Source: Catenaria anguillulae PL171 (lineage: Eukaryota > Blastocladiomycota > Blastocladiomycetes > Blastocladiales > Catenariaceae). From it: a stretch of DNA of 64,000 nucleotides. The notes beneath the pieces were generated by a model that worked only from the letters and a program-made list of their open reading frames with translations, made no database searches and was not told where the DNA came from. Positions 37,101 to 47,333 of this stretch are shown in pieces (the first letter of the stretch is position 1; each line of letters starts with the position of its first letter). A program made the translations under genes and the position numbers. The stretch is from positions 186,001 through 250,000 of the forward strand of contig MCFL01000032.1 in the NCBI GenBank assembly GCA_002102555.1, written 5' to 3'.

Positions 37101-37763
37101 GTTCGCGAGCACGGTAGTTGGTTGCCGTATTCGTTGACAGGACAAGATGGCCGTATTCAACCCAAGAAATGTGATCGAGGTCTGCTGCTCCCGTGGATGT
37201 GGAAGACGAAGGCGACGATGAGGGAATCAAGATGGATATCTTTGAAGGGATCTTGAAGTTGTGCGCGAGGATTTGGATAGCGGAAACGGAGCATGGCGCA
37301 GATTCGATGCCGGAAGCCAACGAAAAGATGAGCCATTGAGGGTATTTGCACATTCTAAATGAAACCGGAAGGGTTCAATGGTCAGAATTCGTCATTTGGA
37401 ACTCTCAGGGCGAAAGAAAGCCTGGTGTTGCTATGTACCGTGCAGAACACCATCCAGCGTTTACGGGGACAGATCCGAGGAGCCACTTGGCGACATCAAC
37501 GTGGGCAGAAGCACCGCAGAGTCACCGCCAATATTTGGGCCGTGTGGCTGAACTCCATGTTCTTGTGGAGCAACATTGCGTGACAGGGTCAGCGGTGACG
37601 GCGGTCGATCGCCGCCGAGAGACGATGATGATGCGGCCACGAGGAGCGCTGGGAGACGATTCGATGACGGCAGTATGGCGCCAGCCGGCACTTGTGCAGC
37701 GTGACCCTTCTGAGCGCTTTGGGCAGGAGCCCTGACCTCGGCCGACATGGTCGTGTGGGGCAA
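34101..37763 (-). CDS. CEP104: Centrosomal protein of 104 kDa (ciliary tip protein)
   Basis: CEP104 binds growing microtubule ends at the tip of the cilium through a TOG domain, with an N-terminal jelly-roll fold and C-terminal zinc fingers. Its architecture is seen here. The jelly-roll strands include KYPQWLIFSLASG, SAIQILAHNFKIPSKISI and NVNFIKLVLHSPYHNPLNLWRQVSL. Then comes a coiled coil with EDYVRAAEIKSQRDQVLDLVRQLQQ. The TOG-like helical region starts AIDWLGAPLVARFLAKDFAIRDQAVQEIL and continues to about LRAKIEKYV. After a Gln/Ser-rich linker, the zinc array reads FTCVFCEEVNPEF, LDEHYWRECPCL, CAYCSEVVEVANMHTHLKLEC and DTCVMCRAKVG. Introns of about 120 nt (near 37468-37350) and about 90 nt (near 36470-36380) join the frames. 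I take the start at 37763, with ATG at 37748 as alternative; the length is about 1,130 residues. Confidence 0.9.
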
Positions 37764-38289
37764 ATGCTGAGAGAAAGAGGCGGGTCGTGATCAGAGCTGC
37801 ATTCAGCTCCAGCCAGGACGGAGTCGATGCTGCCGCAGTCAGGGCCGAAGTGGTGGGAGGTGGAGTCGTGCAGACAAGGTTGCGAAGGCCAGATGCGCTG
37901 AGTCTCTGCATTCATAGAGTATCGGGATCGGTCGCCACACAAGTGGCTGCCATGAGGCACGAGTTGCCTCTCAATGTAACGAAGTTCCACGGCTGGCTGG
38001 AGACCGCCATCCATTCTCCATTCTATTCGTTCCAAGGCAACTCCCAACGCCTCAAGCAGCAAGCACGTCGCAGAGCACCACGCTTCAAATAGAAAACTGG
38101 AGTAGAAAGTGGAATGAGCCCAGGACAGACTCGTCTATGTATGTCTGCCTCGTGTTCAAGTCAATACAATCCACGACCAAGCATCTATGATGTGCCCGCA
38201 TGCCAAAATCCAGCCAAAAGACAGGTTAAGATCGAGGGACCGGCCAATATGTACACGCAACCGGTATCGCCTCTGTCGTCGCTTGTCAC
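37764..38289. other. Intergenic, no gene seen
   Basis: These 526 nt lie between the CEP104 start and the 3' end of the F-box gene. Minus-strand frames extend upstream from CEP104 without conserved content, so this is read as the CEP104 promoter plus the F-box gene's 3' flank. Confidence 0.4.
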
Positions 38290-39610
38290 TTATCTCGATA
38301 GTGGCGGCGCCATCCCACCCACGTATCCCGCAGCCGGCCGAGATAACGGAGCCAGCCGAGCCTCTCTCGCAGCCGCACAAGCAGCCTCCATGGCCTCCAC
38401 CTGCTTGACATCGGTCGCCCTCACAGCCCGCACCTCGGCCAAATGCCAATGATCCTTGTACCGACGCGTGTCCACTTCCTGCAACCGCATCTTGACTCTA
38501 GAATGGCCCGTCGGGCTGCTGATGGTGATGGGCCCGGCCGGAAATGCGATCCAATGATATGGACCCGGCTGCCGCGGGAACACGGGCGGGCGAGGTGGGG
38601 TACGAGGAATAGCTGCATAGTGAGCGGGATCGCCAATTTCCGATATCTCGTCGGAATCGAGTGCGTGTTCGACCGGCTCGTCGTCTTCGCTGAGAGTAGG
38701 TGGAAGCAGGGGATCGGGAACGGGTTCGCCGCTACAGCGAATGTGGCTGAACCAGGAGCGGGCGGGAGCACTGCGACGATCTGGGTCCCAGCGCTGATGG
38801 TACTCGCGCACGATCCATCGCACGTCGGGAAGAAAGCCTGGGCCGGTATATCGGTGCCGCAGGTAAATGTGCCAAGTGTTGTTGGATAGGTGCATGTCGA
38901 CATTGAGCTGAGGAGGAACAATGGCGGTGTCAGCCCTGTACATCGTACTTGCGTAACGGGTCGCCGTGAGTACCTTGAGCCAAAAGACATTGACACTGAC
39001 AGCGTATCCCGAAAGGCATTCCGGGTCGGGCACCACTTGATTCCAGACCGAGTGAGGAACCCACGAGCCATACACGGATTGTGACCAGCACACTGTTCGC
39101 CGAGCTAGGCATCATGGCAAACCGCCGTCAGCTTCCCGAAAAACCTACCACCCAGACAAGACAATGATGTGTACTGTTGCTCAACCATGCGTCCCGGAGC
39201 GACCCGATTGCCCGCTGAACCACATCGTGATATCGAGGAGTACCATGAAGCGAAGCGACTTGCCCAATCAGTTCGACTGCCCATGCCGTTAACCGCTTTG
39301 GAACCATGGCCGCGCGCAGCACAGCCAACCAAAAGTCGATCGAGTGGGTGAGAGAACGCAGGCGCCGGCATGTCTATGATAACATTAGAGTTGCGCATGT
39401 GCAGGACGTGAGTGCTCAAGTTTTTGCAGAAAAGGGAGGGCAATAACCAACGAACCGAAACAAAATGAGCATGTCCCGCCGATCGAGGCGCGGCACTATA
39501 TGCAAGAGGACATCAAAGGGGAGCTCGTCCAACCTGATTCGTTGCCCATTAACAGGCTTCCCCTGGTTGTGTGAAGCGAGGTCGGCTCCGACGTTGGAAG
39601 GAGACATCAT
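38290..39610 (-). CDS. F-box-like protein, substrate unknown
   Basis: The first exon (39610 down to about 39463) encodes a short polar leader and then RLDELPFDVLLHIVPRLDRRDMLILFR, which fits the F-box consensus LP-x2-(V/L)L-x2-I-x2-RL-x2-(R/K)D-(L/M). F-box proteins bind Skp1 and recruit substrates to cullin-RING ligases, which NEDD8 activates. After an intron with donor GTTCGT, a helical segment (HSIDFWLAVLRAAMVPKRLTAWAVELIG reading) and then a beta-rich part (YGSWVPHSVWNQVV, WHIYLRHRYTGPGFLP) follow. The C-terminal part has WIAFPAGPITISSP and an Ala-rich helix. No LRR, WD40 or other known substrate domain was recognised. Exon borders in 39440-39060 are uncertain, and the F-box assignment rests on one motif. 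Confidence 0.55.
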
Positions 39611-40540
39611 GACTTGAGATTCAAGTTGGTAACGGTTGGTTCCTTGGTGGCGTTGGCTCTAGGAGTGGTTGGGCAAGCTTCGTCGCCTTGATATCCTTTG
39701 GGTGTGATTCATGGAGTGCATAGTGTATACTTGTGGGGAGGGGGAGTTCGTGTGTGTTATAAACATTTACATCTTTGCGTGTGACGCACTTACACTGACA
39801 GGCGTTCAACCCACGACTGTTGCCCACGCGGTCTGCTGGCACCAGTCCACTGGTCGGGCAAACGGCCCGCTCAGGACGATGATACACGGTGCAAACAACC
39901 CACATCCTCATCATATGCATCGGGACACACAACGTTCTCGTTTCAACGCCGGCCAGGGCACGCACCTCTACCTCAATTGTGAGTTGCCATGGGGAATACT
40001 TACAATCCTGCGCATGCATGCACGTATTCCCTGTCCCTCGGCCCACGTGGTGCCGAGTTTTTTCGAGAGGTCTCGACCTGAGAATATTCCTGACAATTTC
40101 TGGATCGTCTCTCCAGCCCGCCGACGTCCTTGGCAAACTATGCTGGCGACCAGAAATGAACCCGCCCAAACACCAGCGATGGGAAGCACAGCAATGCTGC
40201 TCGGCATTCAATGTTCCAGCGCGCAGTGACATAGCTAGGTCAAGCGATCGATCGCGCGAGCTTTGTCACATGCAATTTCTGGGGAGTCATGTGGACTTGA
40301 GACATGTTTGAACCAAATTGTTCGCAATTTGAATGTCTCACATGCCCACGTGGCTCTGAACAACTCAAAAATGGTTTAGTCACACAATCTTGGCTCCAAG
40401 TTGGCGATCAGGTCATCAGCAAGACCTGGTCATTCTGCACACGTGCATGACGACAGGGCAGTATAGGCATGTACTCTATGCAGCAAAGACTGGCTATGTG
40501 ACAGAAACAAACAAACGGCACAATCACACACACAATTGGC
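39611..40540. other. 930-nt intergenic region, no gene supported
   Basis: This is the largest featureless gap after 20016-21161. Frames of 80-170 codons exist on both strands but are His/Cys/Thr-rich and motif-free. A TTATAAAC sequence near 39760 could be a TATA-like element, though it lies on the wrong side for a known start to be obvious. A 12-bp palindrome is noted at 40244-40255. Confidence 0.45.
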
Positions 40541-42273
40541 TCAGAACATGCACATGAGTGGTGGCCGGTTCTTCTGCTGGCGGCGTGCCTCCCGCTTTGC
40601 CTTCTTTGCCAACCGCTTGGCCTCCCTCTTTGCCTTGCGCTTGCTCATGGGCTTGTCTTCGCCGCCATCGACACGCTTGGGCGCATCGGCATCGTCGGTC
40701 ACAGCCTCATTGTCTGTATCCATGTCGCTGTCGGAAGACGTGTCTGAGTCGTCGTCAATCCGGAACGACCGCACAGCCACCGACGGTTGCTGTTCAGCCG
40801 ACCCCGTTGCCGCCCCGCCCTCGGCTCCCGCCTCTCCCATCTCTACATCCTCTCTCTTGGCGTCCGCAGCATCCTGCTTGCGCTTCTGCGCTTCCGATTC
40901 CGCCTCCTTTTGCGCCTTGAGTTCCTCGCCCTTGCACAAACCAGCGAGCCACGCCATGTACAACGCGAAAAATTCGGACCGCGACTCGGCCGCCGTAAAC
41001 AACGTGCGCTGCTTGCCGTCCCTGAACGACGCGTCCAGCACAATGCACTTGAGGTTGCCCGTCTTGAGCGCGCCCAACTCGAGCAACTTTGCCACGCGAT
41101 TGGGTGTGCCGACGGCCAAATGCACCGGGTACCCCTCCAGGTACTTGACCTGCTCGTCCACCTTCATGTGCTTGGCAAACAACTTGCCGACACGCAGTCG
41201 CATGGCTTGCTGTTGCTGGTTGGGCCGGCCAGAGTCGCCGCCGAATCCGCCACGTCCTCGTCCACGTGGGCCGCCGCGCCCACGCCCGCCACGGAAGCTG
41301 CCACCACGGCCGCCCGTACCGCCAGGTACATATTCTTGGTCGCCACCAGTGAGCGGGCGGAGCGCACGGATCACGTCCATGCAACGGATGCCAGAGGTGC
41401 ACAGGAAAAGAATGAGGGGACCTTGCTTGCGAAGGTTGGCTTTCGACGTGGCTTTGGGCTTGCCAGTTTCTGGGTCGAGCATGTATTCGTCAATGTTGGG
41501 GACAGCTAAAGTATCGATGAAAAACATTTCGGGGTCAGTCAGATTGCGTCCGCTTTACTGCGAAATGGGAGCAAGACGTACCACGGCGAACAAGGTCAGG
41601 GAATGCGGAATCGTCCACCTTTTCGAAATTGGAAATGTCGAGGAAGCACGGCTCTGCAAGCAACTTGTCTTGCACCTCCAAGGTGGTCATCTGGCAATCC
41701 TTGAGCGTGAAATCGAGCAGCTGGCGCGCGAGGTTTTCAGCTTGCGCAAGCGGGGTATGCTCCTTGAGCGTTGCCCGGTCGAGTTCTTCGGCAAACTTTT
41801 GCTTCTGTTGAATTGGACCAAAGAGTCAGCTCGGCTCGCACCACGAAGCGGTCATGCCGCGCACAAGGCGAAAAGGCGGACCTTGCGCTCTTTGCTCTTC
41901 TCCTTCTGCGACCTCTTACGCTTCTTGCTGTTCTCCTGTGTCGTGTCATTACTTGGGTCGTCCTCGTCCTTTTCTGCCTCGGCCTCCTCGTCCAATGCGC
42001 GGCATCAATCCCGTCCTGCTGGTTGCTCAGCAGAGCATCGGCCTCGTCTTCGGACACTTCAAGGTCTGCGCTCGGGGACGCATCGGCCATCATGTCGTCA
42101 TCATCGGCATCCGACATGAACGCGTCCGAGGCGGCAAAGTCAAAGTCGCCATCGTCGTTGTCGGAGCCCGACTGGGATGCGTCCAACGCAAAGTCGTCCT
42201 CGTCTTCAATGTTCTTGGCGGCGGTAGCAGTGGGTTTGGGCATGGTTTCTGAGTCTGTTGGGTGAAAATTCAT
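40541..42273 (-). CDS. CMSS1: CMS1/CMSS1 ribosomal small-subunit biogenesis protein
   Basis: CMSS1 (yeast Cms1) is a helicase-like, ATPase-dead protein of the small-subunit processome. The N-terminal about 80 residues are acidic and disordered (DDDDMMADASPS and similar). Conserved core elements are PLILFLCTSGIRCMDVIRALRPL, KLFAKHMKVDEQVKYLEG, HLAVGTPNRVAKLLELGAL and LKCIVLDASFRDGKQRT, the family's counterpart of DEAD-box motifs without Walker A. An RGG-rich insert (RGGRGRGGPRGRGRGG) lies between the first two. The C-terminus is Lys/Arg-rich and probably nucleolar. Introns near 41895-41815 and 41580-41508 join frames. A one-base break near 41992-41995 switches from DGIDAA to LDEEAEAEKDEDD and looks like a missing base. 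The start may instead be the in-frame ATG 30 nt downstream. Confidence 0.85.
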
Positions 42274-42709
42274 GGATCGATAGGTATCAAAAATGCGTAC
42301 GGTGGGTAAGCACAGCGAACACAGCCATCAGTTTGTGGGAGGAGAGCAGGACAAATGTTGTTCACAAGGTCTGGGCTCACGTGATGCGTTACCTGGCGCC
42401 TCCTCCAGCAGTACATCGGCTCTGTCCAAGCCGACATCTTCAACGAGGCAATCCCATCCAACCAGTTGCCGAGTGTCACATCAAGTGGCCCAAAACCCAA
42501 GCAGAACATTGTCAACCTCATGTTGACAATGTTCCAATGGCCCTCCGCTGCCACATGCTTGAACGCCTCCACGTTCTTTGGCATCGAGTCGTCACACCAT
42601 TATCGACCGCCAAGACCACCAAGGCTGGGTCCCGAAAAAGCATGAACAACGAGAACAATCTCAAGAAAATGAAAAAAAAGATTGCCGTTACCCCAACGGA
42701 AGTACTGAC
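42274..42709. other. Intergenic, CMSS1 upstream and INTS4 3' flank
   Basis: These 436 nt contain no conserved frame. They include an A-rich stretch (42655-42680) next to the INTS4 stop, typical of a 3' UTR, and an imperfect repeat of CATTGTCAACCTCATGTTGACAATG near 42507-42531 that would fold into a hairpin. Confidence 0.45.
42507..42532. repeat. Inverted repeat ACATTGTCAAC/GTTGACAATGT
   Basis: Within the CMSS1-INTS4 gap, an 11-nt arm ACATTGTCAAC is followed after four bases by its exact reverse complement GTTGACAATGT. The stem-loop is symmetric and not part of any coding frame. It lies upstream of the CMSS1 start and downstream of the INTS4 stop, so it could be a 3'-end or promoter element. 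Its function is unknown. Confidence 0.7.
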
Positions 42710-45700
42710 CTACAAAAACCTCACTTGAACCTGGACGACGTTGGTGACGGCCACAAACTCGACTCCGACCTCTCCAAGCTCCTCCTCACCGCCCTCCAGC
42801 TTTACATCCTGCGCGCGATTCCCACCAACGAGCCACCCAACCGATACCCCCACGCTCGACGGGCCCGACCACGACCTTGGACCGACCCGAACGAGCGCAT
42901 GCTGCTCGCCCTCGCGCGTGGTGGACGGCCGCCCACGAAACGCCAAGTACGTTGCAGCCCCGTGTGGCCAATCGATACGTGCAACGACGGGCCACCCGTG
43001 CACGTGCAAGCCAGCCGCCGCGGCTGACACAGGTGTGCTTGGCGTGCTCGCAGACGTACCGGGTCGGGTGTCGCCCGGTGCTGGCGGTAATGGTGGAGAC
43101 AGAGGGCCAGCATCCGTCAAGGGCGAGACCGTGAGCTGCAGCTCGAGCGGCAGGCCGCGCGGAACCACCACCATGCCGTTCTCGCCAACCTTTGTGCGTG
43201 ACACGTGCCTCAACTGGACACCCAGCGACCAATTGAACTTGGTGACGCCGCGCACCAATTCCATCATGTCCACGGCCCTTCTTATTGCTTCAACCACACG
43301 CTCACCCAGATTTGCCTCGCCACCATGCACCACCTCCCCCCACAGCGTCGGCCAAATGGACTTGCACCCGCCGGCGCCGCCGCCGGCCGTGAATCCGCTC
43401 CTGACCGACCCAGCCCCGCCCGTCACCGAATACGTCCTGTGCTTTGTCAGCATGGGCGTGTTGTCTTGCGGTGACGTCGGCCGCAGCGACGGGCTGCGCC
43501 CAGGTGTACGTGGCGTGACTGAGCCGGCGGCTCGCCACGTCGCGCTTGCGCCACCCGAAAAGTGTTTGGTCGAAACCGTGTAGCGCCAGGCCAGGTGGGC
43601 AGCGGAGCGACGGATCGATGCGTGGGACGCGGTGGGGTCGAGCGATGAGAGCAGCAGGCTTGATAGGTCGAGGAGGAGATGGATTGTTGCGAGCGATGTG
43701 GCAGGTGTCGGAAGCGAGGAAGAACATTCATCGCGCACGATCGCGACTTTGGAGGCGAGTGTGCGTGTGCCTGTCGAGGTTGGTGTTGGATCAGCCACTG
43801 CAGATGAGAGTGAGAGTGCAGCATGGAGGCCATGGATCGAATCGCATCCTTGGTGTCCAAGGCGGTAGGTGCCTTGGGTGGTGACAGCGTCAGCGAGCCA
43901 AGCGTCATGATGGATATCAAGCCTGGTGTGTGTGAGCTTTCCAATGTAGAAATGTCTGGCATGGGAATGGAGCCGGGTATTGATGACGGATCAGGTTGAT
44001 TTGCCGGCGAATAAACACGGGAATGGTGCGCATGAGCGTGGGGTTCTTGAGTGCGGCATTGTATACCAGCACAACAAGCGCGGTATCTAAAAAAAAAAAC
44101 AGCGACAGAAGCAAATCAGCGATCGGAAAATGCTGCTGAGAAGGATCAAAGCATGTGACGTACGATGAACATCTGTCGGTCGTGCCTCCCTCCTCAAAAA
44201 CTTGTGTGATAGCTTGAGAATACTCGCCGCCTCACCCGCAACCAAGGTCTGGTTCCTCTCTGCAATTCCGCGTAAACACACCATGATCATGGCATGCTCA
44301 TTGTCCCTTCGCCGCACATTGGCACATACCGATCCAAATTCTTCCTCAACTCAACCACCACCCTTCCCAGCGCCACAGCATCCACATACCTCACCGCCGC
44401 CAAAAACCGATACACGTCTCTCCTTACGGCCAAACTCGGATCCACAAACAAATCCGACATGTCGTCCAAATCCCGCACCGCAAATCCACCACCCCGCCAC
44501 CTTCCTTTTCCGCCACGCCAATCAGCACCTGCAACGCTCGCGTCCGCACACTGGCCACCTCGTCATTGGTCATGTCGAGCAAGAAGGCGACTGCCTGATG
44601 CGCAAACTCGCTCGTGTGCTGCTCGGCCAGCATGCCAATGGCATCGAGGGCCGCGTGCCGAACCGCCTCATACTCGTCTTCCATGGCGTGTACAAATGCG
44701 CCTGCGCTCGGCATCCATCGCCGATAACTTGATGGCGGTGCCTGAGCGTTTGGACGACGTGGCGAGTTTTTTCGACAATGTTTGCAAGACCACGTCGGGC
44801 GACACGTGCGTGAAGCGGCCGAGCTCCAGTGTGGCGGATTGGCGGACGAGCGGGATTGGGTCGTGGACGAGCGCGGTGGTGCGCAAGAAGGCGTCGTCGG
44901 CGAGCGTGAGCTGGGTGCGTGGGACCGAGGGCACAGGTGCGCAGCGATAGGGACGACAAACTGCGGGTCGGCGTTGGCGAGAATACTGTTCGCGTTGTGA
45001 TGCGTTGTATTGCAAGGCCAAGTCTCGTTAGGTCGGGTGGTTTCAACGGGTGGACAAGAGGCAGCAAGAACGAACCGAAGTAAGAGGGCAGTCATATCCG
45101 CACATCCATGTCCTTGTCGTCCAATAGTGGATGCAGCCATGAGTACAGGTACGGATCCAGTGGACATGTGGAAGCGATTCAGACAGCGAGTGCAGTGCTT
45201 GCAGGGCCGCCTGTAGAAGCAAGCATCATCCATCAGGAACTGACAGATTCACCTGGTGCGAATATGAGAGGGAGAAAAGGGGTGCAATCAAGGCTTACAT
45301 ACCCGCCTAATCCACGCTGCTGGATGACATAGGTATCCCTTGACCAAATGCACGGTCGATACACCTTCGATGCGAGCTGTTTCGAGCGTTGCCAATATGC
45401 CTATGATCTGTTCATCCCGATCCGAGTACACGAGTGGAAGTAGCAAAGGAGGAATGTGGTCGAGGGCTGAGGTCGCCGAAGGTGACGGTTCGCTTCGCTT
45501 ACCGTTGGGCGAGTGGCAAGATGGCGGGAGCGGAGAAAAGCATTCGCTGGCATGTTTTTGAGAAGTGGGATCAAACCTGGACATGGGAGAATACAGTGCG
45601 AAGGGCGAAGAGTTCAACGGCGGTGACGTGGGCGATAGGTCCCCTGGTTCGGATTTGATGCGCGGCCATTTGGGTGTTGGGGACTGGATGGCGGACTCGT

Positions 45701-46701
45701 CATTGAGCGAAGCAGGCGTGGCAACGAATTGAGGCTCTTGTTTGATTCGAGGATCGGAGGCAACGAGGGGAGCCATTGGCCAGGAAGACGTTGGCAGTTG
45801 CTGTTGCTGTTGCTGTCGATGGTTGGCAGCACCGCCATTGTCGTTGAATGAAGCAAGTGGGGGTGACAAGGGAGGGGCCGCTGACAAGCCTGGCGCAAGC
45901 ATGGATCCGTGAGGTATCAAGGGCGCTGGCGGCGGCGACATTGGTGCGTTGAATCCGGCCAACGACTGGAGTATCATTGCGATTTGATCCGAGTATTGTG
46001 CAGACCGTCGAGCACAGGACCGCCCCCAAGTCGTGTGGCATGTGCACGGATGGCGGCTGCGGCTGCGGGTTGCGAGGGAGGTTGTGCAAAGTTGGCCATG
46101 CCTCCCATGATGTTGAACGGTGGTCCATTTGATTGCAGGTCCACGACCACATACCGGGAGGGCTGGAGGCGGCCAAGACGGGGAGAAAGAATGGGTGCAT
46201 GCTGGTGAACTTGCGGTGCGATGTTGTCTGCGGCGGGCAAGTTGATGTTGTGCCAAGACTGTGCATTGTGCTGATTGAACCAAGGACTCGTTGCGGGCCG
46301 TTGTTGAAGGTGGGTGGGAGGAGACATGGGAGCAGGGAAAAGCGAGACAAGTTGCTGTGGTTTTGTGTGCGAGCGTCTCGCACAGGCGCTGCAGAGTCGG
46401 CGTCGTACCGGCCGCTGCTGCGACTCGTGCTCCTACTCCTACTCCTGCTCCTGTGCCGTACTTGTCCATCGTATCGATTCCGCTGTGTTGGTGGAGGAGC
46501 ACGGCGACCATCCAAATCACGATGTTCTCCAAGTTCCCCACCACCATGGTTCCCACCGTGGTTTCGGCTATATCCACCACGCCTACGGTCCCGGTCCCAA
46601 ACATCACCCCGTCCTCGTCCTCGACCGCGGCCGCGCGGTTGGTAAGGCGCCCGGTCGTCATGATACTGCCTCGAATCTCGATCGTGCGAAATCCGGTCCA
46701 T
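42710..46701 (-). CDS. INTS4: Integrator complex subunit 4
   Basis: INTS4 is a HEAT-repeat scaffold of Integrator, the nuclear complex that cleaves nascent snRNA and promoter-proximal transcripts. Diagnostic pieces on the minus strand: LTLADDAFLRTTALVHDPIPLVRQSATLELGRF and VVLQTLSKKLAT (about 44925-44765), then GAFVHAMEDEYEAVRHAALDAIGMLAEQ with FLLDMTNDEVASVRTRALQVL, then DPSLAVRRDVYRFLAAV with VVVELRKNLDRYV. Each aligns with the corresponding block of animal INTS4 (GAFVHGLEDE-, FLVDMFNDEIEEVR, LVELLKNLTKYP). The exon at 45450-45300 (PLLLPLVYSDRDEQIIGILATLE, AWIRR) fits an earlier HEAT repeat. The N-terminus is a long disordered extension: RGRGRGRGRGD and RSRSRSRS sequence, then Gln/Pro-rich. 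The beta-sandwich C-terminus ends VVQVQVRFL. One-base breaks are likely near 44938 and 45998. Confidence 0.85.
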
Positions 46702-47333
46702 GACGGTCTTGGCGGTGACTCACATTCGTTGAGCGATCGTTGCGTTTACGTCTTCCCCTCCTACAAAGGGGAACAGTACGTTTATGGAAGTGTTAGGGCT
46801 TATTGAATTCATGCTTATCATTCAAACTAGGTGTTCAAAAGCAAGTTTACCAAGGCAATGACAAGAGACTCAACCTGGAAATGACTGGCGGCAACTGGCG
46901 AGCAAACCCCGACAAGTGACAGCTTTGGCCAGCGCAAAAAAGGTCGGACCTGAATAGCAGAAAATGTGAGCGAATTGCCGAGAGTGACAGAGGGCCAGAG
47001 AGAAGAGGGAGTTTGTGTATCGTTCCAAGTCATGTCATGCGAGTTGTTACCATGGAGTGTTGATCGATCGCCTTCTTCACAACAGTCCGCCGATAGAACG
47101 CGAGACGCCACTTGGGCCATTGATCCTGCCTGCGATGCTTGCCACGCTGGCATACTGGCCTCGAGCTCACCTTAAGCTTATCCGTTAAGCGTCGCCCGGT
47201 AGGCGACACATGTCCATGATACGCCGTCACCAGCACCGACACTGATATCGATATTCACTGCCTCGCTTACGCCACCTGCCCTTCAGCTGCACCCGCCGAA
47301 ACGTTGATTGATCACACTCTTCCAGTAGGCAAC
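46702..47333. promoter_or_regulatory. Divergent upstream region INTS4/lectin
   Basis: These 632 nt separate the INTS4 and lectin start codons. They hold no convincing gene. A perfect 6-bp stem with a 5-nt loop (GTCGCC-CGGTA-GGCGAC) lies at 47191-47207, about 130 nt upstream of the lectin ATG, and could fold in the lectin 5' UTR if transcription starts upstream of it. Confidence 0.4.

Noticed and set aside
37589-38062. 157-codon minus-strand frame upstream of CEP104
   Set aside because: It overlaps the first CEP104 exon in another frame, and no family features were found.
39711-40311. Overlapping frames up to 203 codons in the gap before CMSS1
   Set aside because: The composition is random-like (many His, Thr, Cys), frames on both strands are similar in length, and no conserved segment is visible.
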